Shown here piece by piece: positions 34,387 through 43,005 of a DNA stretch of 64,000 nt. Under the pieces are notes generated by a model, which made no database searches, was not told the DNA's origin, and was given only the letters and a program-made list of their open reading frames with translations. Both the position numbers and the translations under genes were made by a program. The stretch's first letter is position 1. Each line of letters begins with the position of its first letter. The DNA is from Bacillus sp. FJAT-52991 (GTDB lineage Bacteria; Bacillota; Bacilli; Bacillales; Domibacillaceae), in contig NZ_CP147404.1 in the NCBI RefSeq assembly GCF_037201805.1, positions 761,001 to 825,000 of the forward strand. Direction: 5' to 3'.

Positions 34387-34574
34387 AATCATCCATCCTT
34401 TGATTGATATACTGCTTTTCAGCTGAAAAACATTTGATAATGAAACTTTAATTTGAAATCATCAAGATTTTATAAAGAGAAATCATTTTTTTGAAAAGGG
34501 CACTGTCCTTGATCTTTTCTTGATAATTATACAGTAAACTTTAAGAGAGAAAGAGATGAATAGGATGATTGATA

Positions 34575-35255
34575 ATGAACGAGAAAATCTTAATTATTGA
34601 CGATGAAGTAGAAATACTTACTTTCTTGCACGATGCATTAGAAGATGAAGGCTATCAAGTGTTTAAAGCTGCTAATGGCGAGGAAGCGTTAGCACAGTTA
34701 AAGCATGGTCCTGATTTGTTGATTCTTGATGTGATGATGCCAGGGATGAACGGGTTTGAGTTGTGTGAACGAATAAGACAAAGTGTGAATGTGCCTATTT
34801 TATTCTTAAGTGCTAAACAAACAGAAAATGATCGTGTTCAAGGGTTGCTTGTTGGTGGAGATGATTATTTAGTTAAGCCATTTAGCTTAAGAGAATTAAA
34901 GATGCGAGTATACGCTCATTTGCGTCGTGAAGAAAGAAAGAGCAGTAGTCAGCAACAATGTTTATTTTTTGGAAGGCTCATCATTGATCTTAAGAGCGGC
35001 CAATTGTTCTATGATTCTCAAGAAATTCCACTGACTATGAGAGAGTTTGAAATTATTCAATATCTTGCTGTCAATTGTGGACAAGTACTTACTCGTGAGC
35101 AAATTTATGAGAAAGTATGGGGATTAGAAGCGACGGGCGATTCGATTACCATTAATGAGCACATCAAAAATATTCGTGCGAAGCTGCAAAAGGCTGGTGA
35201 ACAAGCTCACAGAATTTCAACAGTTTGGGGAAGAGGATACCGATGGGAAAAGTGA
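34575..35255 (+). CDS. OmpR-family response regulator
   Basis: 226 residues. Receiver domain with acidic DD (9-10), phosphorylated Asp52 (LILDVMMPG) and VKPFSL; the C-terminal winged helix (LTMREFEIIQYLAVNCGQVLTREQIYEKVWG...GYRWEK) is PhoB/OmpR type. ATG 34575 follows AGGATG. It overlaps the kinase gene by 13 bp. The target genes are unknown; the small membrane protein after the kinase is a candidate. Confidence 0.96.
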   Translation: MNEKILIIDDEVEILTFLHDALEDEGYQVFKAANGEEALAQLKHGPDLLILDVMMPGMNGFELCERIRQSVNVPILFLSAKQTENDRVQGLLVGGDDYLVKPFSLRELKMRVYAHLRREERKSSSQQQCLFFGRLIIDLKSGQLFYDSQEIPLTMREFEIIQYLAVNCGQVLTREQIYEKVWGLEATGDSITINEHIKNIRAKLQKAGEQAHRISTVWGRGYRWEK

Positions 35256-36709
35256 ATCGAAAAAATCAGACATTAAGAACAAAATTTATTTCCTCCTTTT
35301 ACCTTGTGTTATTCAAGAGTATTATAGCTACGATAACAATCTGGTTATTGTTATTCGTTTGTATGAATCTGTTGTTTTCGACGAATAAACTAAAACCCGC
35401 CAATTATTATGAACAGCAGCTTCCTGCCATTGAAAACTATATTGATGATGTTGGGACGTCTTTACTTTCTATTAGTAGTCAAAAACAATTAGAATCCGTC
35501 ATTCCTATAGAGGGGATTGATTATCAAGTCATTGATTTAAATGGTGTGCCCGTCTACGGTACTTATCGAACGAAATCGGTTGGCAATGCGGAGGAGTTAA
35601 AGCGAAACATCACAGCAGGTGTAACAAAAAAGGATGGTGGTTTCGTAAAATATTACCCAGTTAAGGATGAGCTAGGAACGGTTCAAGGGGCTGTTAGTTT
35701 AAAGTATGATCTTAGCTTAATCACTTCAAATCCTGATAATAAATGGGTGATCATCTTTTTTGGGATCATGCTTCTTTTTGTTGTCGCACCATTTGTGTTT
35801 TTTTATCTTTTTTCTTATTTTGCTGGAAAAAGGTTAAGTCAGGAGTTTGAACGACCATTTAATGAAATTATTGAAAGCACGAAAAAGATAAAAGAACAGG
35901 ACTTAGACTTTACATTGCCGACGATTAGTTATTCTGTTGAATTGGAGCAACTAACGCAAGCTTTTGAAGAAATGAGATCAGCATTAAGGGATTCGCTGAA
36001 TCGTCAGCTTCAACTAGAGCAAGAACGAAAAGATATGATGGCTGCCATTTCTCATGATTTGAGAAATCCTTTAACTATTATTCAAGGTCATGCTGAAGGT
36101 CTATTAGAAAGTGGAGAAAAACAAAAAGAACGATTAGATTCGTATTTGCAAACGATTATTAGAAACACAAATTATGCCAGTCACTTAATAGCTGACTTAA
36201 ATGAAATGGCGCTTGTCGAGAAGCCTACTTTCACCCTTAACCCAAAACAAACGCAAATCACTCAATTTGTGCAAAGAAAAAGCCAGGAATATCAAAATCT
36301 ATGTGCTGAGAAATGTATCGATTTTCAATATCGAATGATCGACGAAGATGAAAAATGCTTGCGAATGATCGATCAAGATCGAATTTCTCAAGTGCTTGAT
36401 AATATTATGACGAATAGTATTCGCTACACACCTAATCATGGGAAGATCGAATGGATTACAGCTTTGGAGACAGATGGAAGAGTTTCATTTGAAATCTTTG
36501 ATAGCGGCCCCGGTTTTTCAACTGAAAGGAAACAAAATGTTTTCAATAAATATTATCAGGAAAAAAGTAAAGAGCCAGAAGAAAGTGGACTTTCAGGTTT
36601 AGGGCTTTATATTGCGAAGGAGATTGTAAAAAAGCATGGGGGCGATATTACCGTCAATAACCGAGAAATTGGTGGCGCATATGTGAAAGTGAGGATTTGT
36701 GAGTTGTAA
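35243..36709 (+). CDS. Sensor histidine kinase
   Basis: 488 residues: membrane helix about 20-45, extracellular sensing loop of about 115 residues, second helix about 165-190, HAMP-like linker, then H-box AAISHDLRNPLTI (His271), N-box DNIMTNSIRYTP, G1 DSGPGF and G2 GLSGLGLYIAKEI. All kinase motifs are intact. ATG 35243 lies inside the regulator gene, seven bases after AGAGG. The sensing loop has no recognised fold. Confidence 0.95.
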   Translation: MGKVNRKNQTLRTKFISSFYLVLFKSIIATITIWLLLFVCMNLLFSTNKLKPANYYEQQLPAIENYIDDVGTSLLSISSQKQLESVIPIEGIDYQVIDLNGVPVYGTYRTKSVGNAEELKRNITAGVTKKDGGFVKYYPVKDELGTVQGAVSLKYDLSLITSNPDNKWVIIFFGIMLLFVVAPFVFFYLFSYFAGKRLSQEFERPFNEIIESTKKIKEQDLDFTLPTISYSVELEQLTQAFEEMRSALRDSLNRQLQLEQERKDMMAAISHDLRNPLTIIQGHAEGLLESGEKQKERLDSYLQTIIRNTNYASHLIADLNEMALVEKPTFTLNPKQTQITQFVQRKSQEYQNLCAEKCIDFQYRMIDEDEKCLRMIDQDRISQVLDNIMTNSIRYTPNHGKIEWITALETDGRVSFEIFDSGPGFSTERKQNVFNKYYQEKSKEPEESGLSGLGLYIAKEIVKKHGGDITVNNREIGGAYVKVRICEL

Positions 36710-36769
36710 AAATGGTATTGATATGGTAAATTAATGGAAATGAAGGTGTCTCGAAGGGGAGGAATTAGC

Positions 36770-37000
36770 TTGAAAAAATATTTGGTGTTTACAGGTAGTT
36801 TTATTTTAGCTTATGGCGCATTTGAAATAGTTTCTGGTTTAGCGTTAACTGTACTTCACACACCAAGCTCTACTTCATCTTTACCATCTGAAGTGGAGTT
36901 TGGTTCTACAAGTTTGATTTCACCATTGATGATTTCTTTGCTTGCATTAGTTGCTGCTTTTGGTGTTATGAAACTTTTTAAGCAAAAGCTCTATGAATGA
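36770..37000 (+). CDS. Small two-helix membrane protein downstream of the kinase
   Basis: 76 residues: helices at about 2-27 and 52-70, separated by a Ser/Thr-rich loop (HTPSSTSSLPSEVEFGSTS) predicted outside. TTG 36770 is favoured because GGGGAGG ends seven bases upstream. It begins 61 bp after the kinase and probably belongs to the operon, perhaps as a partner or target. No family recognised. Confidence 0.65.
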   Translation: MKKYLVFTGSFILAYGAFEIVSGLALTVLHTPSSTSSLPSEVEFGSTSLISPLMISLLALVAAFGVMKLFKQKLYE

Positions 37001-37045
37001 GGGGCTAAGTTAAAAAAATAAGAATATCGAATAGAGGGAACAACA

Positions 37046-37711
37046 ATAGAATTAAATCAATACTTAAACAATACTTTTCCAGGGCTTATGTTGGCACCCA
37101 GCCTTTATCATCAATGGAATATAGGTATTCACTTTGAATTGGGAGCTGGGATTTATCAATTTAAAGAGGATGGCAGTTTGAATCGCGAAAGGTTTGAGTG
37201 TGCGTACAGTCAAGCATTAGCTATTTTTAACGAACTTTTTTCTGATTCGGATGAAATTTTTCTTGTGACGAATGTTTATCAGTACAGGTGGGGAAGAAGT
37301 AAGAAAAAGCGAATAAAGGTTTATGATCGCTATATCCGTAAGAAGGATTTAAAGTTCCATGTAAGACAAGAAACTTTGCCATATGTATTTGATGATGAAG
37401 ATGCTGACGATTATTCAACATCTCGCTTTTCCTTAAAGTGCCGCAAACGAGATGTTAAATATCCGCTGCTTATTCAAGCAACCTGCCATGAGGATTTTCC
37501 TTTGAAACCTAAGTTAGGTGGAAATACTACTTCATACTATCCAGATGTGTTTTTCATTAATGTTACTAAAAACGTTATTTTCTTCATTTACGATGATAGA
37601 GGCTGTGAAGTCATCGCGAATAAGAAAGAAACTATCTATTCTTTATATGAAAAATACGGCGAATGGATTGATGAATACTCTCGAGAAGAGATTGTTCAAC
37701 GTTTTACATAA
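37046..37711 (+). CDS. DUF3885-domain protein, likely ATA start
   Basis: If read from ATA 37046 the protein is 221 residues and begins IELNQYLNNTFPGLMLAPSLYHQWNIGIHFELG, matching the usual DUF3885 N-terminus, with GAGGGA seven bases upstream. The first ATG is at 37088 and would drop 14 conserved residues, with no ribosome site. So either ATA is used or an ATG has mutated. The family has no known role; it is often found beside toxin-immunity-like genes, which is inference only. Confidence 0.7.
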   Translation: MELNQYLNNTFPGLMLAPSLYHQWNIGIHFELGAGIYQFKEDGSLNRERFECAYSQALAIFNELFSDSDEIFLVTNVYQYRWGRSKKKRIKVYDRYIRKKDLKFHVRQETLPYVFDDEDADDYSTSRFSLKCRKRDVKYPLLIQATCHEDFPLKPKLGGNTTSYYPDVFFINVTKNVIFFIYDDRGCEVIANKKETIYSLYEKYGEWIDEYSREEIVQRFT

Positions 37712-37758
37712 GAAGGTCACTGTGTAATTAAAAGAGTATAAAATAAGGTGCACGTTCT

Positions 37759-37848
37759 ATGGATATTTTGGGAGTTAGAGAAGAAATAATCGAGGAAGAC
37801 GGAGGAAAATATGAAAGTGAAATTTGGTTTGTAGGGGAATTAAAATAA
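37759..37848 (+). CDS. Possible 29-residue ORF
   Basis: ATG 37759 with AAGGTG nine bases upstream encodes a 29-residue acidic peptide (MDILGVREEIIEEDGGKYES...). It ends exactly at a terminator. It could be a tiny gene or the tail of a lost one; no family recognised. Confidence 0.3.
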   Translation: MDILGVREEIIEEDGGKYESEIWFVGELK

Positions 37849-37895
37849 AAAGAGTCCGCTCTTGTCTACTAATAGACAGGAACAGACTCTTTTAA
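37848..37895. terminator. Bidirectional terminator before the UcpA-like gene
   Basis: AAAAGAGTC and TGTCT pair with AGACA and GACTCTTTT; convergent genes on both sides. Confidence 0.85.
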
Positions 37896-37900
37896 TCTAT

Positions 37901-38692
37901 TCATACACCAACAGATACAGTTTCAGGCAACGTACTGCCACCATCGATGACAATTTGTGTGCCTGTTATGTAACTGGATTCATCAGATGCCAGAAACGCG
38001 GCTAGTTCGCCGACTTCTTCGATTTTTCCAAGGCGACCTAAAGGAACACCGCTGGAGATGCCGTCAATCACTTGTTGAGGATTGGATGGATTGGATTCTT
38101 GCGCAATTTGTTCAGCCATTGGTGTTAAAATATAGCCTGGTAAGATGGCATTTACGGTTATATGATCATTCGCGGCTTCGCGAGCCAATGATTTGGTAAA
38201 GCCTAAAAGAGCAGCTTTTGTTGTCGCGTAAGCTGTTTCCCCCTCGTCAGCCACCATTGTACCGGTTACAGATGATAGGTTGACAATTCGACCGTATTTT
38301 TTCTCTTTCATAAATGGAAGGACGGCTTTTGTGACATTCCAAACGCCTTCGATATTCACTTTAAATTGAAAATCACGTGTTTCATCACTCATATCAAGGA
38401 AGTTAGCTAAGCGTACAACCCCAGCATTATTCACTAACGCATCAATTTTACCAAACTTGTCAACGATTGTAGCAATGGCTTGTTTGACACTGTCATTATT
38501 CGTTACATCCATTTGGACGGCGTGTACATCAAGGCCATCTTGTTTCATTTGTTCGGCTGTTTCAAATACTTGATCAGAAATATCAGCTAGGATCGTCTTT
38601 GCACCATGCTGAGCAAGAACCTTTGCGATGCCTTGTCCATTTCCCATAGCTGCACCTGTCACAATTGCTACTTTTCCATCCATTTTTCTCAT
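37901..38692 (-). CDS. ucpA: Short-chain dehydrogenase, UcpA-like
   Basis: 263 residues. NAD(P)-binding VTGAAMGNGQGIA (11-23), LVNNAG (86-91), catalytic Ser141, Tyr155 and Lys159 (SSVTG...YATTK). The SDETRDF, GETAYATTKAALLGFTKSLA and the end ITGTQIVIDGGSTLPETVSVGV track E. coli UcpA closely. Substrate unknown. ATG 38692 sits nine bases after AAAGGAGG. Confidence 0.9.
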   Translation of the reverse strand: MRKMDGKVAIVTGAAMGNGQGIAKVLAQHGAKTILADISDQVFETAEQMKQDGLDVHAVQMDVTNNDSVKQAIATIVDKFGKIDALVNNAGVVRLANFLDMSDETRDFQFKVNIEGVWNVTKAVLPFMKEKKYGRIVNLSSVTGTMVADEGETAYATTKAALLGFTKSLAREAANDHITVNAILPGYILTPMAEQIAQESNPSNPQQVIDGISSGVPLGRLGKIEEVGELAAFLASDESSYITGTQIVIDGGSTLPETVSVGV

Positions 38693-38903
38693 TATGAACA
38701 TCCTCCTTTGGTGATTTCACTAATATTATACAATAGTAGAAAATATATTCCAAAGAAAAAGGGTAGGGGTACCCATTTTTTAGAGGGGAAGGTTTTCTAT
38801 AGCAGTTTGTTTATCATATGGTGTGGGAAATATTGAGAATGGCGTGGTATAATGAGAGTCAATAAAATAGAACGTTCCTTATCGTGTTAAGGGGGAAATC
38901 CAT

Positions 38904-40223
38904 ATGTCTATCAAGGTTGCTTTATTTGGTCCAGAAGAAATGGTTAAGCTAGTGAAAGAGTTAGAGAGTACAGTAGAAGGGATAGAGATTATTCCTTATG
39001 TATATCAAACCCCCCGTGAAACTGAGCAGTTAATACAGAAGGCATTTGATTGTGATATTTATCTGTTTTCTGGTATTATTCCCTACTATTATTCGAAGAG
39101 ATTTTTTCATATGTTTGATCGACCAGCCATTTATATTCCAGATAATGAATTAAGTGTTTCGTTAACACTGTTATCTCTTTTCTATCACCATCAAGTCGGT
39201 TTCAATCGTCTCTCTATTGATTTACCTGATCGAAAGTATGTAGATAGTGTGATGAAACAATTAGAAATGAAGCCAGAGGTCTTATATGTTCAAGACTACC
39301 CTTGGATGAAGGAAAAGTATGATAAGGATTTCCAAGTGAATGATATTTTATCAATGCATCGAGATCTTTGGAATCAAGGCCAAGTGGATGTGATCATTAC
39401 AAGTATCCATGCGGTTTCTGATCGTTTAAAGCAGGAGAAAATTCCATGTGTTCGCATGCTTGAGCCGGAACGAAATATTATTGATTCATTAAAAGAAGCA
39501 AAAATGCTTGGTGAATTACAGCAAAGTCAACAAGCACAAGTGGCCCTTGGTTTAGTGAAACTAGAACCATCGAATGAAACTGACAATAAAGCGAACTCAC
39601 ATATTTATCAAGGATTAATGGGCTTGGCTAAGAAAATTAATTGTACGTTGCAACAATCGAGCAGTGATTTCTTTGTTTTGTATGGGACGAAGGGCAGCAT
39701 GGAATTTTTGGTGAAAAATATCAACTTATTAAATCCGGTTTATGCCCGAGTAGAACAACAAGGAAAAGTAGTTAGTATCGGGGTGGGGTTTGGGTTAACA
39801 ATTGTTGAAGCAGAACGGAACGCTCATATTGCTCTAACTTATTCTGAGAAGCAGGCAAATGAAAACGCTATTCATATTGTGACAGAAGAACAAACGGTCA
39901 TCAATCCGAAAAAAGAGTCACACACTGTATCGGTATTAAAAAGCGAAAATGAGGATGTTATTCAACTAGCGAAATCGTTAAAAATTAGTGTGATGAATGT
40001 AATGAAAATGGTTCAGTTTCTTGCTTCTCGTCCAATGAATCATTTTACAGCAAACGATGTTTCGGATTATTTTGAGGTGAGCAAACGGTCAGCGGAGCGC
40101 TTGTTAAAGAAATTTGCCGATGGTGGTTATTTGCATGTGGTTGGGGAAGAACAGCCATTTCAAAATGGTCGCCCTCGCTCGATTTATCGCTTAGATTTGC
40201 CTTTCCAATATCATAATCAATAA
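38904..40223 (+). CDS. Unusual transcriptional regulator of the peptide-salvage operon
   Basis: 439 residues. The C-terminus (FTANDVSDYFEVSKRSAERLLKKFADGGYLHVVG...GRPRSIYRLDL) is a winged helix-turn-helix. The N-terminal 170 residues look like a Rossmann-type sensor (VALFGPEEMVKLVKELE...CDIYLFSGIIPYYYS). The middle (FFVLYGTKGSMEF...VVSIGVGFGLTIVEAERNAHIALTYSEK) resembles a degenerate GGDEF/cyclase-like fold without the GGDEF motif. This order is not one of the textbook families. ATG 38904 after AAGGGGG. It is 195 bp upstream of the YfcC transporter, and probably controls it. Confidence 0.75.
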   Translation: MSIKVALFGPEEMVKLVKELESTVEGIEIIPYVYQTPRETEQLIQKAFDCDIYLFSGIIPYYYSKRFFHMFDRPAIYIPDNELSVSLTLLSLFYHHQVGFNRLSIDLPDRKYVDSVMKQLEMKPEVLYVQDYPWMKEKYDKDFQVNDILSMHRDLWNQGQVDVIITSIHAVSDRLKQEKIPCVRMLEPERNIIDSLKEAKMLGELQQSQQAQVALGLVKLEPSNETDNKANSHIYQGLMGLAKKINCTLQQSSSDFFVLYGTKGSMEFLVKNINLLNPVYARVEQQGKVVSIGVGFGLTIVEAERNAHIALTYSEKQANENAIHIVTEEQTVINPKKESHTVSVLKSENEDVIQLAKSLKISVMNVMKMVQFLASRPMNHFTANDVSDYFEVSKRSAERLLKKFADGGYLHVVGEEQPFQNGRPRSIYRLDLPFQYHNQ

Positions 40224-40320
40224 TTCAAGTGGATTGTTTTGCATTTCTATTGTATGATGGATGCAAGAAAATCCGCTTTTTTGTATAAGAATAAATTAAT
40301 TTAATATTTAAAAAATAATA

Positions 40321-40350
40321 TTGACCGCAATTGATCCGGTCGGGTATAAT
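40321..40350 (+). promoter_or_regulatory. Promoter of the peptide-salvage operon with palindrome and direct repeat
   Basis: TTGACC (40321-40326), 18-base spacer, TATAAT (40345-40350). The palindrome GACCG/CGGTC overlaps the -35 and spacer (40323-40341). A direct repeat AACGAC-N5-AACGAC follows the -10, between about 40362 and 40378. Either may bind the upstream regulator. Confidence 0.75.
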
Positions 40351-40417
40351 CTAACCAGTTAACGACTATATAACGACAACTTAAAGGCGGTTAAATAATA
40401 ATAAGGGGGAGAGAAAA

Positions 40418-41812
40418 TTGAGTGTGTATAAAGAAAAAAAGTCAAAAAGTCTTAATGTATACGTCTTAATATTTTGTTTAATTGTTTTATCAGCTGTTTT
40501 AACGCATTTTATTCCAGCGGGACAGTTTGAAAGAGTAGAGGTTGATGGCCGAAGTGTTGTTCAACCTGACACTTTTCAATTTATAGATGCAAATCCGCTC
40601 GGGTTTTTGGACATATTCAGCAGTATTCATGGTGGAATGGTACAAGGAGCAAACACAATTTTCTTCGTATTAATTGTCGGTGGCTCGTTTGGGATTTTAT
40701 CTGCGACGGGAGCATTAGATGCGTTTATAGCGATGATATCACGCAAAATGGGAAATCGAGAAAAATTAATTATTCCTGTATTGATGCTGTTCTTTGCGGC
40801 GGGCGGCTCGTTAATGGGCATGTCAGATGAGACCATTGTATATGTGGGTGTTCTTGTTCCGTTAGCGATTGCGCTAGGATTTGATGCTATTACTGGTTTT
40901 GCGATTGTTATTATCGGAGCGTCCGTTGGTTTTACATCTGCTGTTATGAATCCATTTACGGTTGGAATCGCTCAAGGTATAGCAGGACTACCAACATTCT
41001 CAGGATTAGGTTTTCGTCTTATTTTATTTGTCGTCTTATATGTAGCAGCAGTTATTTATGTGTATCGTTATGCAGGAAAAGTGAAAAAAGATCCATCCTT
41101 AGGCTTTTACGGAAAATATCAGCATGTAAATAAAGAAGAATTATTAAGTGCTTATGGAAAGATGGAAACCCGCCATAAATGGGTGATGATTACGTTTTTA
41201 TTTAACTTTATTATTCTCATTTATGGAGTTGTTAAATTTGGTTGGTATATCCCTGAAATTGCTGGTTTGTTCTTATTGTTCGGGATAATAATGGGTTTAA
41301 TTGGAAAGTTATCACCTTCAAAGATTGCTGATCGCTTTATTAAAGGAGCAGGAGATTTAATTGGTGGCGCATTAATTATTGGTTTGGCACAGGCTATTTT
41401 AGTTATTTTTAATACAACGGGAATTATGGACACGATCCTGTATTATTCAGCGAATGCGCTTGATGCATTTCCTGCTGTATTATCAGCCGTTGGGATGTTC
41501 TTCTTTCAATTAGCGTTAAACTTCCTTGTTCCATCCGGAAGTGGACAAGCGGCTTTAACGATGCCAATATTGGCTCCTTTGTCGGATATGATTGGTGTTA
41601 CAAGACAAACAGCCGTTCTTGCTTATCAATTCGGAGATGGAATTTCAAATATTATTTTCCCAACAAGTGGCTATTTCATGGCTGCCCTTGCAGTGGCCGG
41701 TATTCCATGGGGAAAATGGGTCAGGTGGTTTTTGCCATTCTTCCTGATCCAAATTGCGATTGCGGTCATTGCTCTTATTATTGCCCAGCTAATTCAATAC
41801 GGACCGTTTTAA
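40418..41812 (+). CDS. YfcC-family (DcuC/ArgA-type) membrane transporter
   Basis: 464 residues, about twelve helices. YfcC family stretches: LTHFIPAGQFERVEVDGR near the start, FFVLIVGGSFGILSATGALDAFI, GMSDETIVYVGVLVPLAIALGFD, and NFLVPSGSGQAALTMPILAPLSDMIGVTRQTAVLAYQFGDGISNIIFPTSGYFMAALAVAGIPWGKW. Members move amino acids or short peptides; with a hydrolase and a dipeptide epimerase behind it, uptake of small peptides is inferred. TTG 40418 with GGGGGAG upstream. First gene of a three-gene operon (18 bp to the next). Confidence 0.92.
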   Translation: MSVYKEKKSKSLNVYVLIFCLIVLSAVLTHFIPAGQFERVEVDGRSVVQPDTFQFIDANPLGFLDIFSSIHGGMVQGANTIFFVLIVGGSFGILSATGALDAFIAMISRKMGNREKLIIPVLMLFFAAGGSLMGMSDETIVYVGVLVPLAIALGFDAITGFAIVIIGASVGFTSAVMNPFTVGIAQGIAGLPTFSGLGFRLILFVVLYVAAVIYVYRYAGKVKKDPSLGFYGKYQHVNKEELLSAYGKMETRHKWVMITFLFNFIILIYGVVKFGWYIPEIAGLFLLFGIIMGLIGKLSPSKIADRFIKGAGDLIGGALIIGLAQAILVIFNTTGIMDTILYYSANALDAFPAVLSAVGMFFFQLALNFLVPSGSGQAALTMPILAPLSDMIGVTRQTAVLAYQFGDGISNIIFPTSGYFMAALAVAGIPWGKWVRWFLPFFLIQIAIAVIALIIAQLIQYGPF

Positions 41813-41830
41813 TAAAGAGGAGGTTTTTTC

Positions 41831-42985
41831 ATGCAAGCGACTATTGTCGATAAGCATTTAATTAAGCAAGCGATTGAAGATCGACGCTATCTTCATCAAT
41901 ACCCTGAATTATCAGGAGAAGAATATGAAACAAGTGCATTCATTCGTAGGAGATTAGAAGCCTTAAATATTGAACTATTAAATTACCAGCCACCTAGTGT
42001 GGTTGGTTTCATAAAAGGGATAAAAGGCGATAAAACGATTGCTTTGAGAGCAGATATTGACGCTTTAGCGATCACAGAAGAAGGGGATCAACCTTATATT
42101 TCAAAGCGCCCTGGTGTAGCTCATATGTGCGGGCACGATGGGCATACATCCGTGTTACTGGCAGTGGCAGAATGGTTATCGAACCATAGAGAAGAAATTG
42201 AGCCGAATGTTGTGCTTGTTTTTCAATCGGCTGAGGAGATTACACCTAGTGGAGCAGATGCCCTCGTTAAACAAGGTGTTTTAGAAAATATTGATGCTAT
42301 CTTTGGTCTTCATTTATGGCAAGGGCTTGAAAAAGGAAAAATCGGGCTTACTCATGGACCGATGATGGCGTCGATTGATGATTTTGAAATTACAATCGAA
42401 GGATCTGGCGGTCACGGATCGATGCCACATGAGACGGTCGATCCGATTTATGTGGCCACTCACGTGATTCAATCTTTACAAAGTATTGTGAGTCGTAAAT
42501 TAAATCCAATTGATGCAGGTGTGATTACCGTTGGGAAAATTGAAGCGGGATCGACTTATAACATTATTCCAAACACCGCCAAATTAATTGGAACGATCCG
42601 GGCGTTAACACCACGAGCAGTGGAGACGATTCAACAGCAAACGGTTCAACTGACAGAAGGGATTTGTCAGGCGTTTGGTGGAAAGGCGACGGTTGATTTT
42701 ATCATTGGAACGCCACCGCTTGTGAACGACCCGAAAGAATCTCGTTTTGCTGAATCTGTCATTCGTAAGTCATTCGGTGAGGAAGTATTTGAGTTAATTG
42801 AACCGGTGATGGGAGGGGAAGATTTCTCCTATTATTTGCAGCAAAAGCCAGGGGCGTTTATTTTCGTCGGGATGGGTGGAGAAAAAAGCGCTTATCCGCA
42901 TCATCATCCTAGATTCGATATCGATGAAGAAGTGATCCCAGATGCCATTAAGTTATTTATTGATCTCGTCAAAAATTATAATTAG
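41831..42985 (+). CDS. M20-family amidohydrolase/peptidase
   Basis: 384 residues. Metal-binding CGHDGH (Cys100, His102, His105), the FQSAEE stretch with the catalytic Glu, a dimer domain (GSGGHGSMPHETVDP) and the late GGEDFSYYLQQKPGAFIFVGMG are all present: the hippuricase/N-acyl-amino-acid hydrolase branch. It releases an amino acid from an N-acyl or small peptide substrate. ATG 41831 after AGAGGAGG. 20 bp before the epimerase gene. Confidence 0.94.
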   Translation: MQATIVDKHLIKQAIEDRRYLHQYPELSGEEYETSAFIRRRLEALNIELLNYQPPSVVGFIKGIKGDKTIALRADIDALAITEEGDQPYISKRPGVAHMCGHDGHTSVLLAVAEWLSNHREEIEPNVVLVFQSAEEITPSGADALVKQGVLENIDAIFGLHLWQGLEKGKIGLTHGPMMASIDDFEITIEGSGGHGSMPHETVDPIYVATHVIQSLQSIVSRKLNPIDAGVITVGKIEAGSTYNIIPNTAKLIGTIRALTPRAVETIQQQTVQLTEGICQAFGGKATVDFIIGTPPLVNDPKESRFAESVIRKSFGEEVFELIEPVMGGEDFSYYLQQKPGAFIFVGMGGEKSAYPHHHPRFDIDEEVIPDAIKLFIDLVKNYN

Positions 42986-43005
42986 TAAAGGAGTCCGTTT
43001 ATCAC

